This document shows positions 12,431-22,669 of a stretch of 64,000 nt of DNA, in pieces. Under the pieces are notes generated by a model. It searched no databases and was not told the origin of the DNA. It saw only the letters and a program-made list of their open reading frames with translations. The translations under genes and the position numbers were made by a program. Every line of letters begins with the position of its first letter. Within the stretch, counting starts at the first letter, position 1. The DNA comes from Tricholoma matsutake (taxonomy: Eukaryota; Basidiomycota; Agaricomycetes; Agaricales; Tricholomataceae): positions 11,346,001 to 11,410,000 of the forward strand of contig AP026538.1 in assembly GCA_026075535.2 (NCBI GenBank). The letters run 5' to 3'.

Positions 12431-12754
12431 TCCCCAATGTTTCAGAGGACTATCCTGATGCTACAGAAAAAGACATAGTAGATACTACTTGGATACTACA
12501 GAAGATAATTTGTGGGATACACATGATTTGGGCAACATGGAATTACAACTGTTTAACGTTTAACACTATAACCGATATCAAACAACGCCCGGGCCAAACA
12601 TCTTTTGTGATCCTCCCTGCATGTACTGTACTATGTACATTTTGCACGGTTTGTTTTCCACAGCGCCTGTAATGATAAACTTCCTTTTTCCATGGCCATT
12701 CCCTACCTATCTGTTCCCTCAGATATGATTGCCTAGGCATAATATTTTGTCGAT
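12431..12754. other. Intergenic, nothing recognised
   Basis: AT-rich sequence with only short open stretches on either strand. I see no repeat ends, RNA signals or conserved peptide. Confidence 0.5.
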
Positions 12755-12911
12755 CTTTGAGAATTCACTTAGGCATTTATATGTAGGGATAGGACACAGG
12801 GACATGTGTTAATAGGCTAGGTAATGATAGTGCAAGCTAGTGGGGTGAAAGTGTGTAGCGCTTCCCAACCCACAAAGTGGAAAACAGACCTAAGAGGGCA
12901 AGATGAGCTGT
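12755..12911. repeat. Spaced direct repeat, copy 1 (about 157 bp)
   Basis: Starts CTTTGAGAATTCACTTA and ends AAGATGAGCTG. It is repeated 424 bp downstream with roughly 90 percent identity. The segment between the copies is unique. No TG...CA ends are evident, so this is probably a segmental duplication rather than a pair of LTRs. Confidence 0.8.
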
Positions 12912-13178
12912 GAGGGTGGGATGGGTACACTCACATGGTCTTGGCTGGGACCTCTAGGCTGAGAGACACTCTTCAGGCCAGATTTGTGTGGTGGTAGAAG
13001 TGTGAGGTGAGAAAAGGGAGTGGTGGGTGGGTCAAAGAAAAGCAGCAGGAGCAGAACAGGACTGCCCACTGAATACTGGCAAACATTGTCATGGCATGGA
13101 AGAAAAGTAACACATGCCACACCATACATTCACCCAAAGACTAAATACTCATGCCTCATGATGTAATAGAGCCACAAT

Positions 13179-13335
13179 CTTTGAGAATTCACTTAAGCAT
13201 TCATATGTAGGGATAGGACACAGGGACATGTGTTAATAGACCAGGTAGTGATAGTGCAAGCTAGTTGGGTTAAAGTGCATAGCACTTCCTGACCCACAAA
13301 GTGGGAAACAGACCTAAGAGGGCGAGATGAGCTGC
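13179..13335. repeat. Spaced direct repeat, copy 2
   Basis: Second copy of the 157-bp repeat at 12755-12911, in the same orientation. The spacer between the two (12912-13178) has no recognised feature. Confidence 0.8.
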
Positions 13336-13449
13336 AAAACCCATACATAAGGAGTCTGGCGATGTGTCGAGTGAGTCTTGGCACCCATCAACATAGGAGG
13401 CAGATGGTTGGCTTACTATTTACATGGAGTGTTAGTGAACAAGCATTGG

Positions 13450-14330
13450 GTTAGTGATAACAGCATGGTGTAGTTCTGGGAATGCTTGTAGGTATGGTGC
13501 AAGGATTTGTGCATGCTTTCACAGGTAGAGGGTGAATGCATCACCTGCCCATTGTCTGATGACCTTCATGGTCTCCATTGAGATACCATGGAGGAGATAC
13601 TTGAGGGTGGAGCCAATCCAAATTCCATGACCCTGCAAAGGATCTTCTCCAGTGTCCTGGGCTGCCTGAGCTAGATGGTTGATGAAAGTTTTCTTGGTTA
13701 GTGGTCAATGCCCCGATTTCCATTTGTAGGCAAAAAGATGACCATCTAAAGGTGGTTGGTTGACCCGCATGTGGTTCTTGAGATCTTCATAGGGATCTGT
13801 TGGTCCATTCTGCCATGCCCAGGAAACATCCTCACCTTCAGAGGATGCTTTAGTGAATGGTAGGTGAAGGACAGTGACATATAGCCCATTATCATCTTTT
13901 TCCTGTCTGAGATTGGCTGGAGTTATATGTTTCAAAACCATTGAGCCACATTACTGTGAATTCACCAACATGGCCAGCAGCATAGAAGCATGTGGTAAGG
14001 CAGGCAAAGGTCGTGGCATCAAGGGGATCTTGTAGGTTAAGCTGTCCCTTCAGTTTCGTCATGTAGTCGAGCGTGTATGGGCGGGTGTTTTTTTTGTTTT
14101 GACGATGACAGGGTGAGTTTGGATGCCACCATGAGGAGGGCCATTGTTTCCAGCTCATTTAGTTGCCACATCATGCCATGAAGTAAATGCCATGCTCTGA
14201 CACCATAGACATTGATGATACTCAACCAGGGAAAACCACCAAAACTGCCAATGATATTTGCACAAGTCAGAGGAAGGGTGCGAGGCATTGTGAATGTTTG
14301 TGGTCCAACCAAAGGGAAGGACAACTAGTT
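13450..14330 (-). pseudogene. Crypton-like tyrosine recombinase, inactivated
   Basis: Read on the minus strand the frames join into a tyrosine recombinase of the type common in Agaricomycete genomes: YGVRAWHLLHGMMW, then RPYTLDYMTKLKGQLNLQDP, DATTFACLTTCFYAAGHVGE, ITPANLRQEKDDNG, LHLPFTKASSEGEDVSWAWQ, HLFAYKWKSGH and QAAQDTGEDPLQGHG. Such enzymes cut and rejoin DNA through a tyrosine with an R...HxxR set. Here the second catalytic arginine reads Trp (HGIW at about 13598, CGG to TGG). Two conserved arginines are TGA stops (after KWKSGH at about 13704, and in the YL-R-KHA motif at about 13523). Frameshifts separate 14037-14324, 13892-14158 and 13705-13941. The enzyme is dead; the family call is firm and the precise subfamily is not. 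Confidence 0.82.
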
Positions 14331-15016
14331 GATACTAGTCATAAATGTAGTTCTATGAGAGAGGAAGGTGTTTGACACAGTCCAATGTAGTATCAATCAA
14401 TATTGATGAGGATCGACAAGAAAGATAGCAAACAACATTGATTGTCGAGGGTCAATGTGTGAATTCTAAGGGATTTTTGGTAGATTGATAGTATGCAAAG
14501 GTTATAGCTGATGGCTTGGAAGTGTCAGAGTGGTTACTAGTGCTTAGCAATAATTTGATCGAAGGTTGATCGAGGATGATGATGGTCATAGAGGTTTATC
14601 ATTGATCAATAAAACTCGTAGAAGTTTAGATAGTTTAGAGGATAGATCGGATTCTTAGAACTTTATACAAGGCAATATGTGAAGACGATTTCTTGTATTC
14701 CCAAGTAGATACTACAGACTTTTATATGTTTTAAGAGAAACTTCCTAAGATGGTATAAGAAACATGTGTAAGAACATGAGGCAAAAGATATGAGTTAAAA
14801 CATGAGGCCAAAATGAGACTGGAATCCGAACAAGAAAATATCATATGATGAAGGAGTAATAAAGGGAAAGAACTAAAAGGAGACTGTCCTTTGTGTAGAA
14901 ACTGCACTAAGTGTCGCAGTAATCCATCCAGTGGGTTCTGTACACGAAAGGGGCTTGGAACAAGGCTGACCTACTATCAGCAGGTCTGAGCATGAGTTGG
15001 AATACTCCCTGGCACA
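14325..15016 (-). mobile_element. 5' non-coding part of the Crypton-like element, before the element B insertion
   Basis: This stretch, with 17104-17157 on the far side of element B, aligns base by base with 48719-49585, a second fragment of the same element. Shared landmarks are TTTTATATGTTTTAAGAGAAA near 14720, CATGAGGCAAAA near 14776, GACTGTCCTTTGTGT near 14881 and CAGCAGGTCTGAGCA near 14978. The alignment stops at about 17157, where gypsy-1 gag begins. There is no coding signal; it is probably the upstream or untranslated region of the recombinase. Confidence 0.7.
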
Positions 15017-15339
15017 CAGTACTTTACACTCCCCCCCCCAGTCCAAGTGGACTCTGCTCAGACACACTCAGACACTCGGACTGTCCTTGGACTTCACTTG
15101 GACTCTGCTCAGACACTCGGACTGTCCTAGGACTGTCCGAGTTGTCCGAGTAAAGTCCAAGGACTGCACTCGGACTGCACTTGGACTTTGCTTGGACAAC
15201 ATCAATTGTGCATTTATTTACACCTTTCAAGTACTGTCCAAGTAAAGTCTGAGTTCCAGACTTAGAGAAATTCTTATAAGTCTCACAAAATAATGTGTGC
15301 ACAGCCAACAGACTTCTGGACTAGCAATCACATGATAAC

Positions 15340-15378
15340 CAATCATGTACACTCTACCACTTAGGCCAAGTAGTCATT
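15340..15378 (-). other. tRNA-like A-box remnant inside element B, left side
   Basis: On the minus strand TTGGCCTAAGTGGTAGAGTG resembles a tRNA A box and D arm. A convincing B box is not visible downstream, so only half of the promoter remains. It points toward the left tip of the element. Confidence 0.35.
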
Positions 15379-15451
15379 TAAAGTTACATATATTATATCT
15401 ATTTATTACTGAAATCTAATTTTATATATATCATGAATAGATTATTAAATT

Positions 15452-15530
15452 GACCCCCTTGCATCTGTGCGAGGGGTAATTAATATGTATAATACTAGGC
15501 CCTCCCCTTGCAAGCTTGAGGGGAGGGGGC
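15452..15530. repeat. CCCTC/GAGGG hairpins (type 3) in element B
   Basis: Two adjacent inverted repeats: CCCCCTTGCA..TGCGAGGGG at 15455-15476 and CCCTCCCCTTG..TTGAGGGGAGGG at 15501-15528. They lie between the AT-rich tRNA-like zone and the first palindrome 1 copy, the same relative place as the equivalents at 17919-17940, 36661-36691 and 40051-40182. Confidence 0.7.
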
Positions 15531-15562
15531 CATAACTATCAATTATAAAAATAAATTAAAAA

Positions 15563-16351
15563 CACCCACCATGAGCAGTTGCTCATGGCGGTGTTTGTCT
15601 CTCCCCAGGTCATCCCCTGACCATCTCGCTCTCCTGTCCACATTCTTCTCCCCCCCAAACCACCCCATGAGCAGATGCTCATAGGCATGGGGTGGGTGTC
15701 GTCGTGGGTGTCCCCACTCTTGTCGTCGTCTCCCTTTCCCCTCGTCTCCCTTCCCTCTCATCTGCTTTCCCCCTTGTCTCCCTTCCCTCTCATCTCCCTT
15801 CCCCCTTGTCTCCCTTCCCCCTTGTTTCCCTTCCCTCTTGTCTCCCTTCCCTCTTGTCTCCCTTCCCTCTCATCTCCCTTCCCTGTCGTCTCCCTTCCCC
15901 CTTGTCTCTTCCCCCTCACCTTCCACCCTGTGAGCAGGAGCTCACAGCAGTGGTGGTGGTGGTGTCCCCCCATCGTCATCATCGCCAGTAGTAGTTTGTA
16001 CCTATAAAAAGTTAGTTAGCATTGAAAAATGAAATGAGAAAAGAAAAAAAAGACTTACCTAGGACCCCTAATCATCATTGTTCCACCTGCTGTCCACCCT
16101 ATGAGCAGTGGCTCGTAGGGCTGGGGTGGGTGCTGTCATCATTCCCTGCCATCATCATCATTCCACCCACCATCCACCCCATGAGCAGTTGCTCGTGAGG
16201 CTGGAGGTGGGTGGTGCATCCTGCATGGTGGGCATGAGGGCTGGGGGTGGGGGCTGTGTCTCACTGTCTCGTTGTTCTGTTGGGGTAGCCATTCTTGTCA
16301 TTTTGAAGTTGCACCCATTCCCACCCTGCGAGCAGCTGCTTGCGGCAGTGG
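15563..16351. repeat. Palindrome 1 cluster in element B (six copies)
   Basis: Copies at 15563-15593, 15660-15694, 15923-15955, 16094-16129, 16174-16210 and 16321-16351. Each has the form CCACCC(C/T)(A/G)(T/C)GAGCAG followed by a near reverse complement, and would form a stem of 10-14 bp. Because the unit is self-complementary, both strands read as similar peptides (PHEQLL, CEQLL). The copies are separated by unrelated purine- or pyrimidine-biased sequence, including a (CTTGTCTCCCTTCCC)n minisatellite at 15725-15915. Confidence 0.85.
15725..15915. repeat. CTTGTCTCCCTTCCC minisatellite
   Basis: About twelve tandem copies of a 15-base pyrimidine-rich unit, with CTTG and CATC variants alternating. 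Related pyrimidine-rich sequence lies at 18160-18280 in element C. The open reading frames across it on both strands are compositional and not genes. Confidence 0.8.
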
Positions 16352-16676
16352 TTCTGAGTGCTCGTCGTCATCAGCAGTACTAGATAATACCTAAAAAAGT
16401 TCATTAGTAACAAAAACAAGAAAAGAAAACTTGCCAACAGCCTTTTCTTCATTTGCTTTGCCTTCCTTTCATTGTTTCCTGCTCGTCCCCTCATCATTCC
16501 ATCTCCCAGTTGTCTCCAGTCGCCTTGTTGCGTTGGTCCTAGGGTGGTGGCTGTGTCAGCTGTTGTTGTGGTTTTGAGGCTGTGGCATCATTATAACATA
16601 GATAAAACCTATCATTAAGGAAAATTCAGTTAGTTAAACAAAACACCAAAAATCATGTAAAAAAACACTTACAAGT

Positions 16677-16708
16677 GAGCCCAAACAACAATACTGTCAT
16701 TTGGGCTC
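16677..16708. repeat. Palindrome 2, element B copy
   Basis: GAGCCCAAACAACA..TGTCATTTGGGCTC. On the minus strand it ends about 5 bases before a GTAAGTG splice donor (16666-16672). Confidence 0.65.
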
Positions 16709-16847
16709 GTTCCCGTTGTTGGTTATTGGGGTAGGAGGTAAGGAGGAGGTGGCACCAGTGTTGTTGATGATGTGGCTGTGTTGATTTGTCATCACAGCTG
16801 GGGTGGTACATAGAGAGATAAAACTACTTACCTGTAATGATGCTTTA

Positions 16848-16920
16848 GTCTAATGGTTATATTGCTGCCTTAATTGTACTTTATCATGTGACACTGATTT
16901 CTCAGTCAATTATATAAGCA
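16848..16920 (+). other. tRNA-like module inside element B, right side
   Basis: TTAGTCTAATGGTTATATTG resembles a tRNA A box and D arm (TRGYNNANNNGG). The expected B box about 50 bases on is degenerate (TTTCTCAGTCAAT). It points toward the right tip of the element. Confidence 0.4.
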
Positions 16921-17157
16921 ACTCGGACAGTCCTAGGACTGTATGAGTGCTGGTCCACTTGGACTCCACTTGGACTCAGCTCGGACTGGACATCTAGTTT
17001 GGCAGGACTTTCAGCCAAAGAAGTCCTCGGACAGTCCTAGGACTGTCTGAGTGTCTGAGCAGAGTCTGCTCAGATTGGGGGGGGGGGGAGTGTAAAGACC
17101 TCCCTGGCACATGGTATTCCACCATTTAGATCATGAATGCAGCACCCAATGTTGTAA

Positions 17158-17579
17158 CGATCAGGTTAGCAAAATCATCTATAACTTTGAATCTTTGGCA
17201 GTCCAGTCTTGGGTCTCTGCTGATGAAGCCCATCTCATCAGCCTCACCTTCCCTGCATTCTTAGTGGAACTTAAGAAGAAATTCTTACTGAGGTCCTGGG
17301 AAGATGATTTAGTCCAGGACCAAATTACCATGCAAGGCTCGACAAGCTTCCTCACCTGGGTCAATACCATCCGAAATGCCAATGATGAGCTCTGCACAGC
17401 GGGCTCAGCTTATCACATTGACAACAACCACTTCTGCCACCACCTCATCCCTCACCTCTCTGATGGCCTCAAATGCCTGTATAAGGGAAACAATGGTACA
17501 GCCCCAGGAGCTACCCAGGGAATGTTAGACACTATCACCAATCTCAATGATTGGTGGGAGCAGATCCACTTACTTGAGC
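17158..17579 (+). pseudogene. Gypsy-1 gag, 5' part
   Basis: An open frame gives NFESLAVQSWVSADEAHLIS, then ELKKKFLLRSWEDDLVQDQI and NTIRNANDELCTAGSAYHID, a capsid-type sequence of fungal Ty3/gypsy elements. The start lies upstream of the Crypton junction at about 17157, so the N-terminus is missing. The frame is cut at LLE by element C and resumes at 19536 as QDLQATRRAAWVAK. The encoded protein would have formed the virus-like particle core. The 5' LTR is not present. Confidence 0.75.
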
Positions 17580-18002
17580 CTGTAATTTACACTGCCCCAT
17601 ACGTTCCACGTGGATCCACATGGACTGTGTGGACTCCATGTGGAGTCTGACCATCTGGGTGACCAAAATGAAAAATTACACCCCCTTCCACACATAGTCT
17701 GCACCAGTCCATGCGGAGTCCACACCAGTCCATGCAGAGTCCACACCAGTCCATGCAGAGTCCACACCAGTCCACACCAGTCCACACCAGTCCACACGGA
17801 GTCCACACAAACTATTCAAGTAGTCACTTAATTTCTATAGATATGAGGGGTATGATTTATGTAATATACATCTAAGCTCCCTCATGAGCAGGAGGACTAC
17901 TAATTTGACAAAAAAAAACCCCCTCACAAATGCGAGGGCCACCCTCCCCCTACAATCCCCCTTGTGTGCCCATGACTCTCGCCTCTTGCATAGCACCCCT
18001 TC

Positions 18003-18336
18003 CCACCCCATGAGCAATGGCTCATGGCAGTGGTTGGGGGTGCTGTTGCAGTTGGCGGCACGTCGTCATTGTTGTCCCTCCTTCCCTGTTCCCTGTCATT
18101 CCCACACTCTTGCACCCCCCGTATTCACCCCGTGGCATGTGGCATTGGCGTCATCCCTGTCGGTCTCCCTCGCTGTCTCCCCTCCTCCCCCCAGGCAGGT
18201 GTCATTGTTGTCTCCCTCATTGTCTCCCTCCCCCTCCCCCCTCATCTCCCTTTCCTCTTGTCTCCCATCCCCCTTGTTATCATTCCACCCACCATCCACC
18301 CCATGAGCAGTTGCTTGCGAGGCTGGAGGTGGGTGG
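18003..18336. repeat. Palindrome 1 copies in element C
   Basis: CCACCCCATGAGCAATGG..CATGG at 18003-18034 and CCACCCCATGAGCAGTTG..GGTGG at 18296-18336. The second matches the element B copy at 16174-16210 in both the palindrome and its right flank (GAGGCTGGAGGTGGGTGG), so this part of the interior is homologous between B and C. Confidence 0.85.
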
Positions 18337-18664
18337 TGTGTCCTCATGGGGTGGATGATGGGTGGTGTGTCATTCTGTGGTTGGTGTCAGTTTCATCGGT
18401 GTCATGGGGCTGGGGGCAGGTGGTGTGTTGTCCATTGCCGTGGGTGGTCGTGGTGGGGCCCTGGTGCTCATTTTCGTCTGTTTTGGGGGGGTTTTGGGGG
18501 GTCAGCATGACATGGCGTGTTTATGGGGGTAGCTGGGTGTTTACTTGGTTGGTATCCCCCTTCTGGGGTCTCGTGGTGTCCCTCATCTCCCTCCTGTCCC
18601 TCATTGACACCCTCACATCCCATCAAAATGGGGAGGAGGGGGTTTGTGTGGCCATGCATCATCC

Positions 18665-18955
18665 CGTGTTGTCGTCCATCATTACCTGTAGATTGGAACC
18701 TAAAAAACAAAGAAAACAATTAGTTAGTTGATAAAAAGAAGAAACAAATTTAAAAAAATTACCTATGGCCCACGTTGCTTCTGGTCGGCTTCTTTGCAGC
18801 TCTTCATGGCCATGGAGTCATTACCTGTAGATTAGAACCTAAAAAACAAAGACAACAATTAGTTAGTTGATAAAAAGAAGAAACAAATATAAAAAAATTG
18901 CCTGCATTGCTTCTGGTCGGCTTGTTTGCAGCTCTTCGTGGCTGTGGAATGGGGC
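18665..18955 (-). repeat. Tandemly duplicated exon-intron block in element C
   Basis: Two copies of about 140 bp (roughly 18678-18822 and 18823-18955). On the minus strand each holds an intron-like segment (18700-18762, GTAATT to TTTTTAG with CAACTAAC; 18840-18902, with a GC donor) and a small exon-like piece. Duplicating an intron with its flanks by tandem duplication is the simplest origin. Confidence 0.6.
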
Positions 18956-19164
18956 TGGGAGTGGGTGGAGGTGATGTGGGTAGAGTGGAGATGGTGGTGG
19001 TAGAGAGGGAAGGAGGGAGGGAGTGAGGTGGCGGTGTGGTCATCATCAATGGTGGTGGTGGTGGGTGATGAGCTGGCAATGTTGATGATGCAGCTGTGTG
19101 CTTTGTCATACAAAGCCAAACAGTCATATGTAGTTGCATCAATGGCTACAAACAATAATGGCTG

Positions 19165-19245
19165 CATAGTGTAACAGTAATGTGTGTCTGTACTTTATTA
19201 GTTAACCATGAGGCTCCAAGTTCAAACACCATTTGTGACATTATT
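19165..19245 (+). other. tRNA-like pol III module inside element C, right side
   Basis: GCATAGTGTAACAGTAATG fits an A box and D arm and CTCCAAGTTCAAACACC fits a B box, about 50 bases apart. Just upstream, TTGATGATGCAGCTGTGTGC (19084) recurs in inverted form near the left module of element F (39420-39455), so the module is conserved together with its flank. It points toward the right tip. Confidence 0.55.
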
Positions 19246-19535
19246 TTGCTAAGCTCAAATGGTCTGCTCATATGCATGTGGACTGTCCTTGCTGGTCTGA
19301 CCTGGTTGATCACAGACGTGGACAGATGAAATCCACAGAATCCAAGTAAAATATGTGGAATCTGTGTTAGTCTGCATGGATCCATGCAGACTGGCACACC
19401 CTGTTGCACAGCTAAAATGGTTTATTGTATGGATTGCAAATCTGCACAGAGCCCATGCAGATCCATGTGGAGTCCATGTAATTCCACATGGATCCACGTG
19501 GAACATATGGGGCAGTGTAAAGACCTCACTTGAGC

Positions 19536-22232
19536 AGGACCTCCAAGCGACCCGCAGAGCCGCATGGGTCGCAAAAGTGACAAAAATAGGTAACATCCCT
19601 CACCCTGTTGCCACTGCTACACCCAGCGTGGTCCCCATTCCTGCATCGTCTCCTGCACCCACCACCATCCCCCACCAAAGCAAAAGCGGCCTATGAGAAG
19701 AAGAACAACAACACCACTATTGCAGCAGTGTTTGCTGGAGGTGCAATGTTCAATGATAGTGAGAGCGAGGAGGCAGGCAAAGAGTGGGTTGATGCAAATG
19801 AAGCCGAAGAGTATGTGAACTCACCTTTTGACCTCCCCACCCATTTACTCTGGACATGCTGTCTCGACGCTCCTGCTATGTGTGCACCCACTCCTGTCAA
19901 CGCACTTATTGATCACGGTTCATCCCCAGTCTTGATTTCTAGAAACCTTGCAGAAATTTTATGCTTAGAACCTCATCCATTATTCAAACCTCTCTTGGTC
20001 TCCAGTGCATTCATGAAGAAAACAAAATCTCCCAAAGCTTTAGAGTTGACCCATTACTGTAAATTATTGATCCATTCACCAGATGCCTTGTGGCATGCTC
20101 GTACAATCAACACAATTATATGCCCCAAACTTTACACAGACCTCATACTTGGACTAGACTTCCTCGCTAAGAATAAAATTGTGGTCGATGCCAACCTGCG
20201 AACAGCGATAGCAAAAGAAAGTGGCTATGACCTTCTCAACCCACCAGACCCTGAGACTAAGAAGAAGCATGCTGTGAAATCACCAGCTGAGAAGCACAAG
20301 ATCAAAGCACGCCTAATCAAAGATGGGCAACAGCAGACAAGAAAACTCCAGACACTCATCCATATGGAGCTGATGGCTCTCTTTGATGAAAATGAAGAAC
20401 GATTCAACCTAGGGGCCTTTACTACTGGCCCACCAGATGTGGTAGCTGCTATCAAAGTCCAAATCAAACAACTGGCAGGACTAGCAACTTTTACAGAAGC
20501 TGGACTTGAAGATGAAGGCACGGTTTCCAGACCATTTTCTGTCTGACATTCCACACGTCATGAAATTACCAACAGATGTATACCATCACATTGAGATCCT
20601 TCCAGGCCCACCCATATCAGTGGCTCGGGCATATGGGTGCCCACGGAAATACAGGACTGGCTGGAAAACACTCATAGACCAACATGCAGCAGCAGGATGG
20701 ATCAGACCATGATCCTCTCCGTACACATTGCCTTCATTCATCATTCCTAAAGCCAACACCACCATCTTACCTCACTGGGTGAATGACTACCATCACTTGA
20801 ACTGTCTCACAATCCCTGACAATTACCCGCTGCCACAAATTGATGACATCTTGGTGGACTGCGCAAAAGGAATAATCTGGGGGAAAATAGATATGACAAT
20901 TCAGATGCTCGTGCACCCCAATCACATAAAATATACCACTACCTTGACCCCCTTTGGCCTATGGGAGTGGGTCATCATGCCAATGGGCATGCAAAACTCC
21001 CCAGCAACACACCAGCGATGCGTAACACTAGCACTCAAGGACTACATTGGTAAAATTTGCCATGTTTATTTGGACAATATCATTATCTGGTCTAATTCAC
21101 TAGCCAAACACCAGACGAACGTAGCTCTAATCCTGGAGGCGCTACAAAAGGCAGAGCTGTACTGCTCTACTAAGAAATCAACACTCTTCACTATGGAAAT
21201 CAACTTCCTTGGCCATCACATCTCTGCATGAGGCATCAAAGCAGACACGTCCAAGGTTGCCTGCATCCTTGGGTGGCCAAAACCTCAGTCTGCAAAACAT
21301 GTATGGCAGTTCCTTGGGCTTGTAAGGTGTATTGCGGCCTTCCTGCCAACACTAGCAGAGCACACCGCAATCCTAATGCTTCTCACACAGAAAGAATGCA
21401 ACACAAACTTCCCTGTGTGGACCACCAAACACCAAATTGCCTTTGATGCCATTAAACAACTGGTTGTCAGCCGCGATTGCCTGACCACAATTGATAATGA
21501 AACACCTGGCGAAAACAAGATATTTGTCACATGCAATGCCAGCAAATGCCATACTGGAGCAGTACTGGGGTTCGGTCCTACATGGGAGACTGCGCGGCCC
21601 ATGGCCTTCAAAAGCAGGCAGATGAATGGAGCCAGATGTAATTATCCAGTACATGAACAAGAGATGCTTGCAATCATGCAAGCATTGAAGAAGTGGAGAG
21701 TGGACCTACTGGGAACACACATCCACATTCGAACGGACCACAAAACATTGCAAAATTTCGACTTCCAGAGGGACCTTTCACAATGGCAAGCAAGATGGAT
21801 GGAATATCTCTCCCAATACGGATACACCATTACCTACATCAACAGGGAGAAAAACACAGTTGCAGATGCCCTCTCCCATCTACCAGACTCAATTGATGAA
21901 AAGACACCTCAACTCTCTGTAGTGGCAATCTTTGAGGTATGGAGTGACCCCAAACTGATTCGCAGGATCACAAAAGGATACTGAGTTGACCTGTGGTGTA
22001 GTGGCATCCTGGAGGACCTCACCCATGGCATTCTGGACAGCAAGCTGAACATCACATTGAGACATGGGCTTCTCTTCATTGGATCACACCTCATCATTCC
22101 CAAATACAAACATTTGCAAGAACACCTTTTCCAGCTTGCACATGATAACTTAGGTCATTTTGGAACAGAAAAGTCATATGCAAACTTACAGGATGACTAC
22201 TACTGGCTGAACATGAGATGTGACCTTGCAGA
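19536..22232 (+). pseudogene. Gypsy-1 Pol: protease, reverse transcriptase, RNase H, HHCC region
   Basis: The sequence resumes gag (ATRRAAWVAKVTKIGN) and enters the protease, where the active site reads ALIDHGSS (about 19902) instead of D-S/T-G. Reverse transcriptase: PSFIIPKAN (20728), NDYHHLNCLTIPDNYPLP, FGLWEWVIMPMGMQNSPA, then CHVYLDNIII near 21060, where the YxDD box is YLDN. RNase H: RTDHKTLQNF (21736) and NTVADALSHLP (21860). The HHCC region (HDNLGHFGTEKSY, near 22150) is cut at 22232 by gypsy-2, and the integrase continues at 28254. TGA stops replace Arg at 20710 and 21229. The YLDN change is a G-to-A loss of a CpG (GACGAT to GACAAT). The element can no longer copy itself. Confidence 0.9.
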
Positions 22233-22657
22233 TATAAGGGCAACCTCAGCCTCTAGCAAAGGAAAATCCAAAGTTAAAATTATACTACATAGTACAGGGA
22301 TTTGGGATGCACCTAGCAAAGGGAAATTCGAAGAGAAAACTCTAAGGATCCCTTTGCCGATGCCCAGTATATGTGAAGACAACAAAAATCAAATAATAAC
22401 CTAAAAATAGAAAAGGCGGAGATAGGCAGATCAAGGCTTCCAAATGACATCATACCAAGGGGTAGATGTCGGAAGGGTGCTCCGCCTCTAAATATAAAAC
22501 TGTCAACATGCACAAACATGATAGAAAGGGAAAATTAGTAATAAAATCCGGAAAAATCATAGAAAATGAAGAATAGAAGGAAATGAAGTGAGGAAAAATA
22601 TAGAACGAACGTAAAAAATAGGAGAAGCACACAGGGCACCCCCCTAGTCCCCTTACA
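22233..22657 (-). repeat. Gypsy-2 LTR (3' LTR in element orientation)
   Basis: 425 bp, TATAAGGG to CCCTTACA on the plus strand. Adjacent to the polypurine tract on its inner side, so it is the 3' LTR of the minus-strand element. Confidence 0.92.
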
Positions 22658-22669
22658 TCACCCCCTCTC

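Larger units (their letters stand above)
15560..16760 (-). pseudogene. Exon-intron relic with palindromes (minus strand, element B)
   Basis: Intron-like segments on the minus strand: 16002-16058 (GTAAGT to TTTATAG, branch CTAAC), 16391-16434 (GC-AG type, TACTAAT branch) and 16609-16672 (GTAAGTG to GATAG). Exon-like blocks between them carry palindrome 1, and palindrome 2 (16677-16708) sits beside the third donor. The blocks translate to low-complexity His/Gly/Arg-rich peptide and show no known domain. The repeated spacing of splice signals and palindromes suggests a decayed multi-exon transcript carried by the transposon. Whether it was coding or a structured RNA is unknown. Confidence 0.4.
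15017..17103. mobile_element. TIR element B, about 2.09 kb
   Basis: Left end CAGTACTTTACACTCCCCC and right end GGGGGGAGTGTAAAGACCTC are inverted. Inside each is the same CGGACTGTCC / GACTCTGCTCAGACACTC minisatellite. The flanks repeat CTGGCACA (15009-15016 and 17104-17111), within a longer near-match CTCCCTGGCACA. The homologous stretch at 49522-49545 has a single copy of this site and no insertion, so the borders are confirmed by an empty site. The 8-bp duplication fits hAT-type integration. No transposase is encoded. Inside are two tRNA-like remnants, hairpins, six copies of palindrome 1 and one of palindrome 2. Confidence 0.85.
17580..19527. mobile_element. TIR element C, about 1.95 kb, inserted in gypsy-1 gag
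   Basis: Left end CTGTAATTTACACTGCCCC and right end GGGGCAGTGTAAAGACCTC are inverted, and the match continues for over 40 bp through TTCCACGTGGATCCA. The flanks repeat ACTTGAGC exactly (17572-17579 and 19528-19535), and gag reads through if the insert is removed. The left subterminal array is built on CCATGCAGAGTCCACACCAGT (17695-17805). The right side holds related GTCCATGTGGA and ATCCATGCAGA sequence and a tRNA-like module. The interior has a hairpin (17919-17940), two palindrome 1 copies (18003-18034, 18296-18336) and duplicated exon-intron blocks. No transposase is present. Confidence 0.87.

Noticed and set aside
12755..13335. The 157-bp direct repeats as a pair of LTRs
   Set aside because: No TG..CA ends, primer site or polypurine tract, and only 267 bp of unique sequence between them.
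15563..16351. A CRISPR array in the repeated palindromes
   Set aside because: Spacing is irregular, repeats are diverged, the genome is eukaryotic and no cas genes are present.
15675..18731. Long Pro/Ser/Leu-rich plus-strand frames (up to 235 codons) in elements B and C
   Set aside because: They cross pyrimidine-rich repeats and palindromes and are not conserved as protein between the two elements.
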